A stretch of DNA of 64,000 nucleotides from Hymenobacter cellulosilyticus (GCF_022919215.1 NZ_CP095046.1:2284501-2348500), one strand, 5' to 3'. Counted from the first letter of the stretch, positions 29,024 to 40,646 are shown. The notes: a model not told the origin generated them from the sequence alone. Translations and numbers: made by a program.

Positions 29024-30460
29024 CTACACCAGCTCGCGGAAGCTCAGACGCTCGGGGAAAAACTGCAGGAAATGGGCAAACAGCAGCTGGCGCAGCAGCA
29101 GGCGCTTGTATTCCACCGTGCCGCGGGCGTCGCTGATGGGGCTGATTTCAGTCTGAGCAATTTCGTGGGCAGCGGCGACGGTTTCGGCGGTAATTTCCTT
29201 GCCTGCCAGGTAAGCCGAGGTGCGCGCCAGCAGCAGGGGCGTGGGCCCGACGCCGCCGGCCGAAACCAGGGCTTCCTGCACAAAACCGTTGCTGGCCCGC
29301 AGCCACATAGCCGAGTTGACGCTGGCAATATCGAGGTGGGTGCGCTTGGATACTTTCTCGAAGTTGAACAAGTCGCCCGGCTGGGGCGCGGCAAAGCTGA
29401 TTTCTAATACCTGCTCGTCAGCGGCCTTGGTCAGGGTTTTGTAGCCGCTGTAGAGCTCCCGCAGCGGAATCTCACGGCTAAGCTGGCCCAAGGCGCCCAC
29501 CGTGACAGTGGCGTTCAAAGCCAGGAAGAAGATGGTCAGGTCGCCGATGGGGGAGGCGTTGATGAAGTTGCCGGCCACCGTGCCCATGTTGCGAATGGGT
29601 GTGGACGACACCAGCTTCATATAGTCGTGCAGGCCGGGAAACAGCTCCTGCATAAGGGGCGAGGAACGCAGGTTTTCGGCCGTAGTAGCGGCGCCCAGCA
29701 CCACGCGCCCATCAGCTTCCCGGCGGATGCCGCGCAAATCGGGCTGGTCGTAGAGCAGCTGCACGGGCACGGCGCGCACATGCTCGGGGCGCTGCACCAG
29801 CAGGTCGGTGCCGCCGCCTAGCAATTGCCGGCTGGTGGTTACTGGCGGCTGGTTATGAGCCTCGTTTTGGAGCTCGGCTTTCAACGCCTGCAGGCGGGCG
29901 GGCACGTCTTTGAAATACTTAGGTACAAACTGCTGCTCACTAAGCCAATCCACCACGTTTTCGGTGGGGCGCTGGGCCAGCTGCGCGGTAAGCTGGGCCG
30001 TGGCGCGCTCCAAGGATTTATAGCCGGTGCAGCGACAGATGTTGCCGTCAATGGCAGCCAGGCCGGATTCAGTGGTGGCGGGCTTGGCGCTGAGGCTGTG
30101 GCCGGTGAGCGACATGACGAAGCCCACGGTACAGAAGCCGCACTGCGAGCCGCCTTCCTGCACAATAGCCTGCTGCACGGGCGTGAGCGTGCCCGCCGCA
30201 GCATTGATGCCTTCCACCGTGACGATGTGCTTGCCGTGGGCATTGCCCAAGGGCGTCAGGCAGGAAGTCATCGACTGGTACTGCAGCGTGCCGTCGGGCT
30301 GCAGTTCGCCCACCAGCACGGTGCAGGCCCCACAGTCGCCTTCCCGGCAGCCGATTTTGGTGCCTTTCAAATGCTGCTGGTAGCGCACAAAATCCAGCAG
30401 GGTGCTGCCTGCCGGCTGCTCGGTGTGGATGCGCTGATTATTCAGGTAAAAGTGGAGCAT
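29024..30460 (-). CDS. xdhA: Xanthine dehydrogenase small subunit, 2Fe-2S and FAD domains
   Basis: Intact 478-residue protein. The plant-type 2Fe-2S domain has Cys38, Cys43, Cys46 and Cys67 (KIGCREGDCGAC). The second 2Fe-2S domain has Cys107, Cys110, Cys142 and Cys144 (SQCGFCTVG, NICRCTG). A FAD-binding domain follows with GGGTDLLVQ near 220 and GTVAGNFINASPIGD near 300, then the CO-dehydrogenase flavoprotein C-terminal domain. It passes electrons from the molybdenum site in XdhB to FAD and NAD+. It is the first gene of the xdh set on minus. The terminator at 30585-30619 separates it from the lipoprotein gene upstream. Confidence 0.92.
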   Translation of the reverse strand: MLHFYLNNQRIHTEQPAGSTLLDFVRYQQHLKGTKIGCREGDCGACTVLVGELQPDGTLQYQSMTSCLTPLGNAHGKHIVTVEGINAAAGTLTPVQQAIVQEGGSQCGFCTVGFVMSLTGHSLSAKPATTESGLAAIDGNICRCTGYKSLERATAQLTAQLAQRPTENVVDWLSEQQFVPKYFKDVPARLQALKAELQNEAHNQPPVTTSRQLLGGGTDLLVQRPEHVRAVPVQLLYDQPDLRGIRREADGRVVLGAATTAENLRSSPLMQELFPGLHDYMKLVSSTPIRNMGTVAGNFINASPIGDLTIFFLALNATVTVGALGQLSREIPLRELYSGYKTLTKAADEQVLEISFAAPQPGDLFNFEKVSKRTHLDIASVNSAMWLRASNGFVQEALVSAGGVGPTPLLLARTSAYLAGKEITAETVAAAHEIAQTEISPISDARGTVEYKRLLLRQLLFAHFLQFFPERLSFRELV

Positions 30461-30584
30461 GCGGAACGGAAAAAATCAAAGCCAAGAGCGGAAGTTAGTA
30501 AAAAGTCGGCACGCGGTAAAGCCCCGCCCCGGTATCGGCCTGGTCAAGTCAGGTTGGAATTATTCGCCCTTGGTAGCCGGCACG

Positions 30585-30619
30585 AAAAAGCCCGCCGCCC
30601 AGAAAGGGCTGGCGGGCTT
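30585..30619 (-). terminator. Intrinsic terminator after the outer-membrane-type lipoprotein gene
   Basis: On the minus strand, arms AAGCCCGCC and GGCGGGCTT are followed by a T-run (AAAAA at 30585-30589 on plus). It lies 22 bases after the stop of the gene at 30641-31566. Confidence 0.85.
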
Positions 30620-30640
30620 CCGCAGCGAGTTAGTGGGTAA

Positions 30641-31566
30641 TTAACGCCGGGAAGTGGGGATGCGGAATTGCAGCCCGACGGAAGGAATGAAGGTGACGCC
30701 GCTGAGCTTGGCGGTCTTGTTGTTGAGCAGCTGGTACTGGCCGTAGTTCTGGTAGAAGACCGACAGCGCCGGCACCACGTACACGTAGCGAAAGCCTACC
30801 TTGGCGTTGAAAAAAGCCCCGTACGAGGAGAAATCCTGCTTGCCCAGCGGTAAGCTCGGAATCAGCTGGTTGTTGCTGTAAATGGTTTTGGGCTGGAATC
30901 CGTAGCGCAAAAAGGTGTGCGAGTACACCACGCCGTAGGAAATGGCCCCGATTTCCTCTTCCGGGCCAAACGAATGGCTGAACACAAGCGGCACCATCAA
31001 GTCGTTGCGGTTGGCCGTAAACTGCAGCAGGCTGTTGATGTTGTCGAGGAAGGGCAAATCGGGCAGCTTGGCGCGCTGGGTGGCAAACTGCAGCCCGATG
31101 CTGCCGTACATGCCGCCGGCCGCCCCGCCGGGTTTCTCGGGCGTGCCGGTGGTACCCAGAAACTGGAACATGGCGTCAAACACGTGGGAGCCGAAGGCGT
31201 ACTTGTAGCCCACATCGAGCCGGTCAATTACGCCGTAGCGCACGTAGAGGTCGGAAGAAGGCTGCACCGGGTCCAGAGCGTAGGCCAGGGCCGCAACCTG
31301 CAGCTTATCGATCAGCTCCCCGAGGTGCCATAGTCTACTTTATCCTGGCTAAGGAGCTGCTCGGCGGCTTCCTTAACGGCTGAGCCCGTCTTGCCAATCG
31401 TGGAGGTAGGCACGTTGAAGGCCAAGTTGCCGCCGGCCCTAAACTCGCCCCGGGGCGTGACCTTGCCCGACATGGTCATGAGGCGCGGGGCCGAGCAGGC
31501 AGTGGTAAGCAAGGTGGCCGCAGCCAGTAAAGCCTGGGCGGGGCGAAGAAAGGAGAGTCGAGTCAT
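30641..31566 (-). CDS. Outer-membrane-type lipoprotein of unknown function (one break)
   Basis: The reconstructed protein has about 308 residues. A lipoprotein signal ends LLTTACS (Cys near 22). The rest shows alternating strands with aromatic girdle-like residues (FQPKTIYSNN, FRYVYVVPALSVFYQNYGQY) and ends in a strand, FIPSVGLQFRI, as in small outer-membrane beta-barrels. One base is missing at the run 31318-31321; restoring it joins DYGTSG to ELIDKLQVAALAYALD. The ATG at 31566 (MTRLSFLRP) is preferred to the open frame upstream, which has no signal peptide. No family name can be given. It has its own terminator. Confidence 0.65.
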
Positions 31567-31752
31567 AGTCAAAGGAACGGGAATATCGGAAGGGGAGCGG
31601 GGCTGCCCGGGCTGGGGCGTAACTCCAAAACCACGCCGAAAGTACGGCGGCGGGCCGGGGAAGATGGCCAAAGAAAAGAACCTGCCCCGAATCTGCTAAG
31701 CTCTGCCCGACATTTCGGTTATTTGGCGAATACTAGCCGCCCAGATTTTCGC

Positions 31753-32813
31753 ATGAACATTCTCTACGGCGTACCCGGCGAAGGCCTGGGCCACGCAACC
31801 CGCAGCAAGGTCGTTATCGGGTACTTGCTCAGTCAGGGCCACAACGTGTGCGTGGTCAGCAGCGCCCGGGCCTTTCAGATGCTGGCCGCCAACTTTCCCG
31901 GCCGCGTCCACGAAATCCGCGGCTTCCACTTGGCCTACAAAAACCTGACGGTGTCGAAGTCGCGCACGGCGGCCCTCACGCTGCGCACGGCCCCAGAAAA
32001 CCTGCGCATCAACTTCGCCAAGTACCGGGAGCTGCTCTGCGACTTTACGCCCGACTTGGTTATTTCCGACTTCGAGTCGTTCAGCTACTTTTTTGCCCGC
32101 TGGCGCCGCCTGCCCCTGATCAGCATCGACAACATGCAGATTATCAGTCGTGCCCAGCTCGATATTACGGTGCCGCGCCCGGAGCGGGGTAACCTGAGCC
32201 TGGCCCGGCAGATTGTGCGCGCCAAGCTGCCCGCAGCCGCCACTACCTGATTACAACCTTTTTTCAGCTGCCCGTTATCAAGGAAAATACCACCCTGGTG
32301 CCACCCATCATCCGGCCCGAAATCCTGGCTGCCCGGCCCACCACCGGAGCCCACGTGCTGGTGTATCAGTCGGCTACCAACCAGAAAGACCTGGTGCCCA
32401 TGCTGCAGCAGTTACCGGGGCAGGAGTTTCGCGTGTACGGCTTCAACAAGGAGGAAAACTACGGCAACGTGCAGCTGCGGGCTTTCAGTGAGCAGGGCTT
32501 TATCGACGATCTTGCCAGTGCCCGGGCTGTTATTACCAACGGAGGCTTTTCCCTAATCAGCGAGGCCGTATACCTGCACAAGCCCATCTGTGCCATTCCC
32601 ATTCCGGCCCAGTTCGAGCAGTTTCTCAACGCGGCCGAAGTAGAAAAGCTGGGCTACGGCCGCCATTTCGAGGCCCTGACGGCCGACAACATCAAAGCCT
32701 TCCTCTACGACCTTACGGGCTACGAACAGGCCCTGACCGGCTACAACCAAACCGGCAACGAGGACCTGTTTCAGCGCCTCGACGCGATGCTGCAGGAAAT
32801 AGCTGCAACCTGA
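31753..32813 (+). CDS. MJ1255/VC2487-type glycosyltransferase (one break)
   Basis: The reconstructed protein has about 353 residues. The N-terminus MNILYGVPGEGLGHATRSKV is the glycine/His start of a GT-B fold of the MurG/UGT type, as in the MJ1255/VC2487 group. The C-terminal half has a donor-binding region (ITNGGFSLISEAVYLHKPICAIPI). The donor and acceptor sugar are unknown. One C is missing at 32240-32241; restoring it joins AKLPAAA to HYLITTFFQLPVIKEN. The start at 31753 is preferred because it begins the conserved fold; an in-frame start at 31723 adds ten unconserved residues. It is followed by the HEAT/cyclophilin gene after 87 bases. Confidence 0.82.
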
Positions 32814-32900
32814 ATAATCTGGTTGCAGCCCGGGTAAAGTTTGCCAGTAGGGCCGCAGAATCGGCAATTACCCCGGGGAATTTGGCTATTTTGGGCAACC

Positions 32901-34888
32901 ATGAATCACTCATCCTTAAGCCAGCTGGCCCGCACTGCTGCCGTCCTGAGTTGCTGGGGCTGAGCCTGGCGGCCTGCACGGCCCCGTCCCGCACCAGCAC
33001 TTCGGCCACCGGTCCCAATAAGTTTACCGACGCCACCCTGCGGCAGATTGCCACGGCCCAGGATGCCCGCCAAACCGCCGCTCTGTTGCCTTTTCTGGAC
33101 CGGCCCGAGGTGCTTTACCGCCGCGAAGCCGCCCTGGCCCTGGCCTCGGTGCAGGACAAAGCAGCCCTCAGTGCCCTTATGGCCCGCCTCGCCGACCCCG
33201 AATCGGGGGTGCGTGTGGCGGCGGCTTATGCGCTAGGCCAAACCGGCGACTCCACGGCCGAGGTGGCTTTGCGGGAAAGAGTTTTTCAGGAAAAAGATGC
33301 TCTGGCCCGGCAATACGCCCTGGAGGCCCTCGGCCGCTGCGTTTCGCAGACGGGCCTGAGCATGCTGGCCCGCCTGCCCGCCGCACTGGGCGCCGACACG
33401 GCCACGCTCAACGGGCAGGCCTGGGGCTTGTACCGGGCCGGCCTGCGCGGCGTGACTTCCGATGCTGCCGTTGGCCGGCTTATTCAACTGCTGAACCCGG
33501 CCAATCCGTACCGGGCCCGGCTGGCGGCGGCCAATGCCCTGGCCCGCACCCGTGGCCTCAACCTGAATTCCTATGTTGGAGCCATTGCCAACTCGGCCCA
33601 GACTGACCCCGCGTATGCCGTGCGCAGTGCTGCTACCTCGGCCCTGAGCAAGGCCAATCAGTCGGCAGCGGTGCCGGCAGTACTCGCCACGCTGGCCCGC
33701 CGCGACCCGGATTACCGGGTGCGCATCAGCGCACTGCGGGCTATGACAGCCGCTCAGTACGCGCCCGTGAAAGAAGCTGCCTGGGATGCTCTGACCGATC
33801 CGCATGAGCACGTAGCTCTGGCCGCGGCCGAGTTTTTCCTGACCCACGCCGCAGGGGAGCCGGGCTCTATTTTTCTGGAAAAAGCCAACCGTCTCCCTGC
33901 TTGGCGGCCCCGGGCCACGCTTCTGGCTACGGCCCTTAAGCTGGGTGGGCCCGAGCAAAACGCTATCCGCGCTGCCGTGCAGGAGCGGTTCGTCAAGTCG
34001 GCAAGTCCGTACGAGAAAGGCTACTTGCTCAAAGCGCTGGGAGAAGACCCGGGCGCGTATGATTTCGTTACCCAAGCCACCTTTGCCACTGGGCAGCCCG
34101 TCGTGATTGGTACGTATGGAATAGAGGCTTTGGTAGCTATGCGGCGGTTGCCCAGTTTTCCCGCTGAGCAGCAGTCTTCCTTTGCTCTCACCCTGCAGCG
34201 CGCCGTGCGCGGCGGCGACGTGGCCATCATGGGCACGGCTGCCGAGGCCATTCGGGACCCGAAGTTGGAGCTGCGCAAAGTGTTTGCTAATGCCGACTTC
34301 CTGAAGCTGGCCCGCGAAAAGCTCGTGTTGCCCCGCGACCTGGAGGCCTGGCAGTCGTTGCAGCAAACCATTGATTACCTGGAAAACAAGCCCACCGCAC
34401 CGTTTCCCGTCGCTACGGCTGCTACTCATCCCATCGACTGGGGGCTGGTGCAGGCTATTCCGGCCGGGCAGCGCGCGTTGATTCAAACTAGTAAGGGCGC
34501 CGTGGTCTTCCGGCTGCTGGTAGACGAGGCGCCGGGCTCAGTGGCCAGCTTCGTGGCTTTGATCCGGCAAGGCTTCTATAACGGCAAGAATTTTCACCGC
34601 GTGGTGCCCAACTTCGTGGCCCAAGGCGGCTGCCCGCGCGGCGACGGCTGGGGCAGCTCCGACTATAACCTCCGCTCCGAATTTGCGGACCTGCGCTACG
34701 GGGAAGGGTCTGTCGGTCTGGCTTCGGCGGGCAAAGACACCGAAAGTTGCCAGTGGTTTATTACCCACGCTCCCACACCCCACCTGGATGGCCGCTACAC
34801 CATCTTTGCCCAGGTTGTGAGTGGCATGGACGTGGTAAACCGCCTGGAAATTGGGGACCGGATTGAGCGAATTGAACTGATGCGCTAA
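32901..34888 (+). CDS. HEAT-repeat lipoprotein with C-terminal cyclophilin domain (one break)
   Basis: The reconstructed protein has about 662 residues. A lipoprotein signal ends SLAACTA after correction of one missing G in the run 32956-32959; without it the frame stops after about 20 codons. Residues about 55-480 consist of HEAT-like helical repeats (ALASVQDKAALSALMARL, AAYALGQTGDSTAEVAL). The last ~165 residues form a cyclophilin-type peptidyl-prolyl isomerase with FHRVVPNFVAQGGCPRGDGWG, containing the catalytic Arg of FHRV, and WFITHAP. It probably acts in the periplasm as a folding helper on proteins held by the HEAT scaffold. The combination is known from Bacteroidota but has no established substrate. 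Confidence 0.85.
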
Positions 34889-34913
34889 GCAAAACGACTA
34901 CGCTGCTACCAAT

Positions 34914-34950
34914 AACAACGGGCCGCCTCCACTGGAGGCGGCCCGTTGTT
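34914..34950. terminator. Bidirectional intrinsic terminator
   Basis: Arms AACAACGGGCCGCCTCC and GGAGGCGGCCCGTTGTT with a three-base loop, between the convergent HEAT/cyclophilin and beta-helix genes. Confidence 0.88.
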
Positions 34951-34975
34951 GTGCAGGCTTGTGTATTGGAGTTGG

Positions 34976-37895
34976 TTACTGCTTAACTAGGCGCAGCGCC
35001 TTACCCGAAACGCCTGCTCCAGCGACGTGCACCAGATACGTACCGGTGGGCAGAGCAGCTGGCAGCCGCAGCTCCAGACTGGCTGGGTCGGCCAAGGTTT
35101 GTTGCAGCACAAGACGGCCGGTCAGGTCAGTAAGCGTGACTTGCAGCGGCCCGGCGGCCGGGGCCGACAGTTGCACCACCGTGTAGGTGGTGGCCGGGTT
35201 GGGCGCCAGCATTACGGTGGCGGCGCGACCTTCACCCATGCTGCGCGTGATGCTGGCTACCGGCGAGTTGGATGCCTTGCCATCGAAGTCAACCTGGCGC
35301 AGACGGTAGTAGAGTTGAGCAATGCCGCTGCTAACTTGGTCGGAATAAGCATAGGAGGAGGCCGTAGAAGTGGTGCCGCGGCCTTCCACGAAAGCCAGTT
35401 GCTGCCAGGTTTTGGCATCGAGGCTGCGCTCCACGGCAAAGCCTTTGTTGTTTTGTTCCGAAGCGGTGCGCCACTCCAGAGTTACCGTGCCCGGCTTGCG
35501 CTCCTGAGCCGTAAAGCTGATAAGCTCCACGGGCAGCGGCTCCGGCTCGGCGGCTCCGAAGGTGAATGGGCCCATATCCGCTACGGGACCTGCTGAGGTT
35601 ACCGAGCCAGCCGCCTGGGAGCCGCTCAGGCCGCCATTGCCGGCCGTCACCCACGTGGTGCCGTCGAAGCGGGCTACCTGTAAGTCGCTGGAAAATTCGT
35701 CGATGCCACTACGCCCGCCGTTTTCCCAGAACAACTGCACACTGACGGCATCCGTAGATCCGGCCCGGTCCAGATTCCAGTATTCCACAGCGCTTATTTT
35801 TTTCAGCGGTTCCGTAGCTGTCTGGTTGGGATACGCGGTGGCAAAGTACTCGGCAGTGAAGGCCGAACCTGTAGTAGCCGGGGCCGAAATGCCCAGCCGG
35901 GCCCACACGCCGCCTTTACCCAATGGGAACACGAAGCTAGTATTGCCCAGCTTACGCAGGGGACCGGTTACGTACGAACCAGCATTGCCCTCGGTAGCGG
36001 CGGCACTAGGCAGTAGGGTCAGCAGGCCGGTGAGGGAGGTGCTGAGCAAGCCGTTAGTCAACGTCAACTGGCCGGAGAGGTCAAAGGAAGAACCCAGCGT
36101 GGCCGTTTTGCCGGGCGCATCCAGCACCAAGCCCTGCACTGTAGTTGGTCCGTCATTGGTCAGGTTCAGCGCCTTCCGGATGGTAGCCGTTTCGGCATAA
36201 GTTGTGGCTACGGTTTCTACCATGCCACCCTCCGTCACGGCCGTCAGGCCTTCCTGCAACCGCCCTACTGCGCCGGCATTGGGGCTAAAACCATCCACGT
36301 GCACGTAGTTGGCCTCGCACAGGAAGCCCGTGGCATCGGTGGCGTCGGCACGGGTATGAACAAAGGGAGTGTAGTCGATGCGGCCGGTAGCGCTGAGCGA
36401 AGATACCTGGGCGAAGTTAGTGCTGGGCCCACCCAGGGTGACAACCAGGCCGTTTTGCCCATTGGTGCCCCGAATGGCCGTGGCCTGGGCGCTACCCATC
36501 CAGTTGAGTGAAGCGTTGAGCACGTTGGTCAGGTTCACGGCCCGTACCGACGTGGCGCACGAGTCGAGACGGTTATTACGGATACTGTCGCCGCCGGAAA
36601 TCAGGGAGGCGTTGCGGTCAATGTCGAAAAACGGCGTCGAGGATGAACCGTTCGCCGGACGGTCCTGCACTTGTACGCCGCGCTGGCACTGGGCTATTAC
36701 GTTGCCAAACACCTTGTTATTGCCGCCTTCCAGCACTATGCCGAAGCCGTTGATGTTGATAAAGGTCCGAAAGGCATCAGCCAGGTAGCCACGCACGATG
36801 TTATTGGCAATGTAGGCGCCCCGGTCGTCAGGTCGCTGGTGACACCACCCCCGGTCACGATAATGTTCCGGTCCCGGTCCACGAAGGCAATGCCGGCGTT
36901 GTCCTCGCTCAGGTTGGTGGGCGCCCCAATGGTCCGAACCACGTAGTTGTTGCGCACGACCAAGCTGCCCGGTCCGCTGGCCAGGCCCGTGCCCGTGCAC
37001 GATTTCAACTCCAAACCATTGGAGGCGTTGTTGCGCACCGAGTTGTTTTCAATCAGGGCTGCGGGCGTGGTAAAGTTGCCGTTGGCGTCGCGCAGGCCCG
37101 CTGCGCCCAGCACGGCAATGGCCGGCCCGAGGTTGAAGCCCAGGCGGCAGTTGCGGATAATAAGTCCACTAACGCTGCCGTCGTTGATGTCGATACCGGC
37201 CCGGCGGTTTTGCTCAAACACGCCGTCCTCAATCAGAATGTTGATTTTGCTGCCGTTGACGATGAACAGCCCCGGCCGGCGCCATTGTTGCGCGTGTTCG
37301 GGTCCAGGGCCGTTTTGGTGGCCCGCACCCGCCGGAAGGTGATGTTCTCGGTGTAATTGGGGTAGCCGTTCCAGTATATGCCAAACTGCCGGTTTTCGGT
37401 GGTAGCTACGTCCTCAAACAAAAAGTTGACGTGGTTGCTTTGGTTGTCGCACTGAATGCCGTAGTCGTAAGCCCGCACTTTCAGGTCGGCAATGGTAACG
37501 GGGCTGGCGGGCGTGCCCCCGGTAGTAGTAATGAAAATACCGGTTTCCCGGGTCTGCACGTCGCTGGGCGCCAAGCCCCCATCGAATACGGTGCGGGCCG
37601 TATCCACGCCCTGCAGGTTGATGTTCTTGTTAAGCACTACCCGCTCCGAGTATCTGCCTGCGTCGATGAAAATGGTCGTTGTGGTGGCGTTGGCGCTGGC
37701 TAGAGCCTTGGCTACGGTGGCGAAAGGGGCCGTAGTGCTGCCATTACCCGTGGCATCGTTGCCAGCGTTGGTTGTGTACACGTCGCCGGTTTGGGCACCG
37801 TCATTCACGTACAGCGCCTGGGCCTGAGCAGTCGTCACACCCGCAAGCAAAACCAGGAAAAAGGTGGAAAAAGCGTGCAGTAAGGAGTTTTTCAT
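34976..37895 (-). CDS. T9SS-sorted right-handed beta-helix protein (two breaks)
   Basis: The reconstructed protein has about 973 residues. A signal peptide ends near residue 25 (GVTTAQAQ). Residues about 30-420 form a right-handed beta-helix with repeating short strands such as NIIVTGGGVTSDLTTG and IENNSVRNNASNGLEL, a fold common in pectate lyase-like and surface proteins. Several beta-sandwich segments follow, then a T9SS sorting domain with APNPATTYT...GRLVLQQ and the C-terminal KALRLVKQ. No catalytic residues are visible, so adhesion or polysaccharide binding are as likely as cleavage. One-base losses at runs 37270-37273 and 36819-36822 break it; restoring them joins GAGRG to LFIVNGSKINI, and LTTG to GAYIANNIVRGY. 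Probably secreted. Confidence 0.82.
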
Positions 37896-38207
37896 AGCAA
37901 AAGGAATATAGAGCAGTTGGCCCCTGAACGGTTTTTTACCTGTTTAGGTTAGGAATAATTCTGTTTTTTCATCCAGATTATTCCGGGACATCAGCAACAG
38001 AGTTGTTTCGGATCAGCGAGAAAAGGTGCTATAAAATATAAGAAAAATATTTAGTTAACTAATTGTTATATAGAGTTCTAATCATTTAGTAACATTATCC
38101 GCTCAACATAGCCTACGGTGCTAACGAGAGTAGCCACCCGGTGAAGGCATTAGCTGATTAGGGTGAGCAGGGAAAAGGCTAAATACGAATAGTGCAAATT
38201 ACTGTAC
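37896..38207. other. Intergenic AT-rich promoter region
   Basis: About 310 bases upstream of the beta-helix gene. The stretch 38020-38100 is markedly AT-rich. No exact TAnnTTTG element and no gene were found. Confidence 0.5.
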
Positions 38208-38241
38208 AAAAAACGCCGGGCTCCCAGAGTCCGGCGTTTTT
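38208..38241 (-). terminator. Intrinsic terminator after cupin gene
   Basis: Arms AAAAACGCCGG and CCGGCGTTTTT with a short loop, 23 bases after the stop of the cupin gene on minus. The symmetric A/T tracts could stop transcription in both directions. Confidence 0.85.
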
Positions 38242-38264
38242 CAAGTTGAAAAAGGCGCGTTGAA

Positions 38265-38606
38265 CTAAGCGTCTTCGCGCCCATGTACCTGGGCCGGCGG
38301 GGTGGTAGCTTCTACAGCAGTGAAAGTTTCCAGAATTTTATAGCTGTGAGATGATTCCTTGGGCACTACCCACGAGTTGCCGGGCTCCAGGAGCACCACC
38401 TGGCCCTCAATGTGCAGCTCCGCTTTGCCGCTGATAACATACCCTACTGTTTCGTAGGGGCGGGCCACTGCTTCTTTCGCCTCGGCGGGCTCTTCATTTT
38501 CCCAGAGCCGCATGGCTACGTGAATGCCGGAAGCCAGGTATTTTTCGCCGTCTTTGCCTTTGGGAGAAAACCGTGAATCGATTTTGGTGATGGACGTATC
38601 AGCCAT
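38265..38606 (-). CDS. Small cupin-domain protein
   Basis: A 113-residue single-domain cupin. The central segment GYVISGKAELHIEGQVVLLEPGNSWVVP contains the conserved G(X)5-type beta-turns, and SHSYKIL follows as the second motif, with one possible metal-binding His. Many such small cupins have unknown roles. It lies alone between the beta-helix gene region and the divergent cysE gene. A start at 38606 fits the usual N-terminus. Confidence 0.8.
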   Translation of the reverse strand: MADTSITKIDSRFSPKGKDGEKYLASGIHVAMRLWENEEPAEAKEAVARPYETVGYVISGKAELHIEGQVVLLEPGNSWVVPKESSHSYKILETFTAVEATTPPAQVHGREDA

Positions 38607-38797
38607 AATAGGGTTAGGGGTAAGGTGAGTGGTTGAGGTTTAGTAAGCGCAGGTGTATAGCCTAACGCAAGGTGCCCGGGGCGGTTGTCTTCCAAACCTT
38701 CCGGCCCGCGCTTGGTTGCAGCATACGTTATGGCCGTTATATTGCCATCTTAAGCCGCTCGCTCTGTGTCGGGGCCGCGCCGTTTTTTGCTTTACCC

Positions 38798-39639
38798 ATG
38801 CACGCTGCTTTTATTCAGTCGCTGGCCGCTGCCCACCGGCAGGCCACTGCTCCTTTGCCTGGTCAGGCACTCTGCCTGCTCGCCGACCAGCTGCTGCAGG
38901 TTTTGTTTCCCGAGCGTGCCACCCGTCCGCTTAACAGCACCGATGCGGTAGAGGCGGTGCTTTACCAGCTGCAAACGGATCTGGCCGACTTACTGCGTTC
39001 GGTGCTCAGCACCGCCGAAGCCGAGCAGATTGCCCAAACCTGCATGCAGGGCCTGCCCCAACTGCGCGATCTGCTCCTGGGCGACGCCGAGGCTATTGTA
39101 GCAGCCGACCCGGCCGCCAAGGGCAGCGAAGAAGTTATCAGTACCTACCCGGGCTTTTACGCCATTGCCCTGCACCGCTTTGCGCACGCCCTCTACCAGC
39201 TGCAGGTGCCCCGCGTACCGAGGCTGCTGAGCGAATACGCCCACACCCGCACCGGCGTCGATATTCACCCCGGCGCCCGTATCGGCCCGTCATTCTGCAT
39301 TGACCACGGCACGGGCATCGTTATCGGCGAAACGGCGGTTATCGGGGCCTACGTCAAGATTTTTCAGGGAGTAACGCTGGGTGCGTTGAGCGTAGCCAAG
39401 CATATGGCTAATATCAAGCGTCACCCCACCATCGAAGATCATACCGTGGTGTATGCGGGGCTACCATTCTGGGCGGCAGCACGGTGGTCGGCAGCCACAG
39501 CATCATTGGCGGCAACGTGTGGCTGACTGAGAGTGTGCCTTCTCATTCGCGGGTATACCACCGGGCTCAGATTCACGTGACCCGCTCGGAGGACCCTCGG
39601 CGGATATCACCTTCTCCATTTAATTTGCCTTCTCACTAG
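38798..39639 (+). CDS. cysE: Serine O-acetyltransferase (one break)
   Basis: The reconstructed protein has about 280 residues. An N-terminal alpha-helical region leads into a left-handed beta-helix with hexapeptide repeats: [44 protein letters not shown], with the catalytic His in DHGTG. It makes O-acetylserine for cysteine synthesis and fits the longer Bacteroidota/EpsC-type CysE. One G is missing in the run 39457-39460; restoring it joins VVYAG to [21 protein letters not shown]. The ATG at 38798 (MHAAFIQSL) is preferred to the open frame from 38672. The cysteine synthase gene follows after 73 bases, and the pair forms the last two steps of cysteine synthesis. Confidence 0.9.
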
Positions 39640-39712
39640 CCGGCTTTGGCTCTGGTTTGTTTTCTGCCATCACCTAAAACCAACTTCCTACTTTTTACTT
39701 GCCACTTTTCCC

Positions 39713-40630
39713 ATGAAAGCCAACACCATCCTCGATACCATTGGCAACACGCCCCTGCTGCGCCTGAATCGTCTGTTTGCCCAACGTCCCGACGTGGAAG
39801 TATGGGTGAAGCTGGAACGGGCCAACCCCGGGGCAGCATCAAAGACCGGATTGCGCTGGCTATGATTGAGCAAGCCGAAAAGGAAGGTCTGCTCAACGCC
39901 GACAGCCTGATTGTGGAGCCTACCTCGGGCAATACCGGCGTGGGCCTGGCCATGGTCACGGCCGTGAAAGGCTACAAACTGACGTTGGTAATGCCTGAGT
40001 CGATGTCCATCGAGCGGCGGCGGCTAATGGCTGCTTACGGGGCCAACCTGGAGCTCACGCCCCGGGAGAAAGGCATGAAGGGCGCCATCGAAAAAGCCCA
40101 CGAGCTGGTGCGCGATACCCCGGCGCCTGGATGCCGATGCAGTTTGAAAACCCGGCCAACATTAAAGTACACGCCGAAACAACGGCCCAGGAAATTCTGC
40201 GCGACGCCCCGAAGGCTTCGACTACCACATTACCGGCGTAGGTACAGGCGGCCACATCACGGCCGTCACCGAAGTTCTCAAGCCGTTGTATCCAAACATG
40301 AAGACCTTTGCCGTGGAGCCGGAGCTTTCACCCGTTATCAGCGGTGGTGCCCCGGGCCCACACCCGATTCAGGGCATCGGCGCCGGTTTCATTCCTGCCA
40401 ACCTGCACACCGACGTGCTCGATGGTACCATTCAGGTTAGCCAGCAGGAGTCCTTTGATATGGCCCGCCGCGCGGCTCGGGAAGAGGGAATGTTCATTGG
40501 CGTTTCGTCCGGAGCCTCGCTGGCAGCCGTGGCCAAGAAGCTGCCCGAAATGCCCCAGGGCAGCCGCGTCCTGACGTTCTGCTACGATACCGGTGAGCGG
40601 TACTTGTCGGTAGACGGCTTGTTTGTGTAA
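39713..40630 (+). CDS. cysK: Cysteine synthase A (three breaks)
   Basis: The reconstructed protein has about 306 residues, typical for O-acetylserine sulfhydrylase. The PLP lysine is Lys44 in [22 protein letters not shown] follows, and GTGGHITAV and SSGASLAAV further on complete the PLP-binding loops. It converts O-acetylserine and sulfide to cysteine. The frame is broken three times, at runs 39830-39833, 40118-40121 and 40207-40210; one base added to each restores [21 protein letters not shown] and [14 protein letters not shown]. The ATG at 39713 begins the conserved [19 protein letters not shown] terminator lies directly downstream. Confidence 0.92.
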
Positions 40631-40646
40631 AGTCTAACGACACCAG

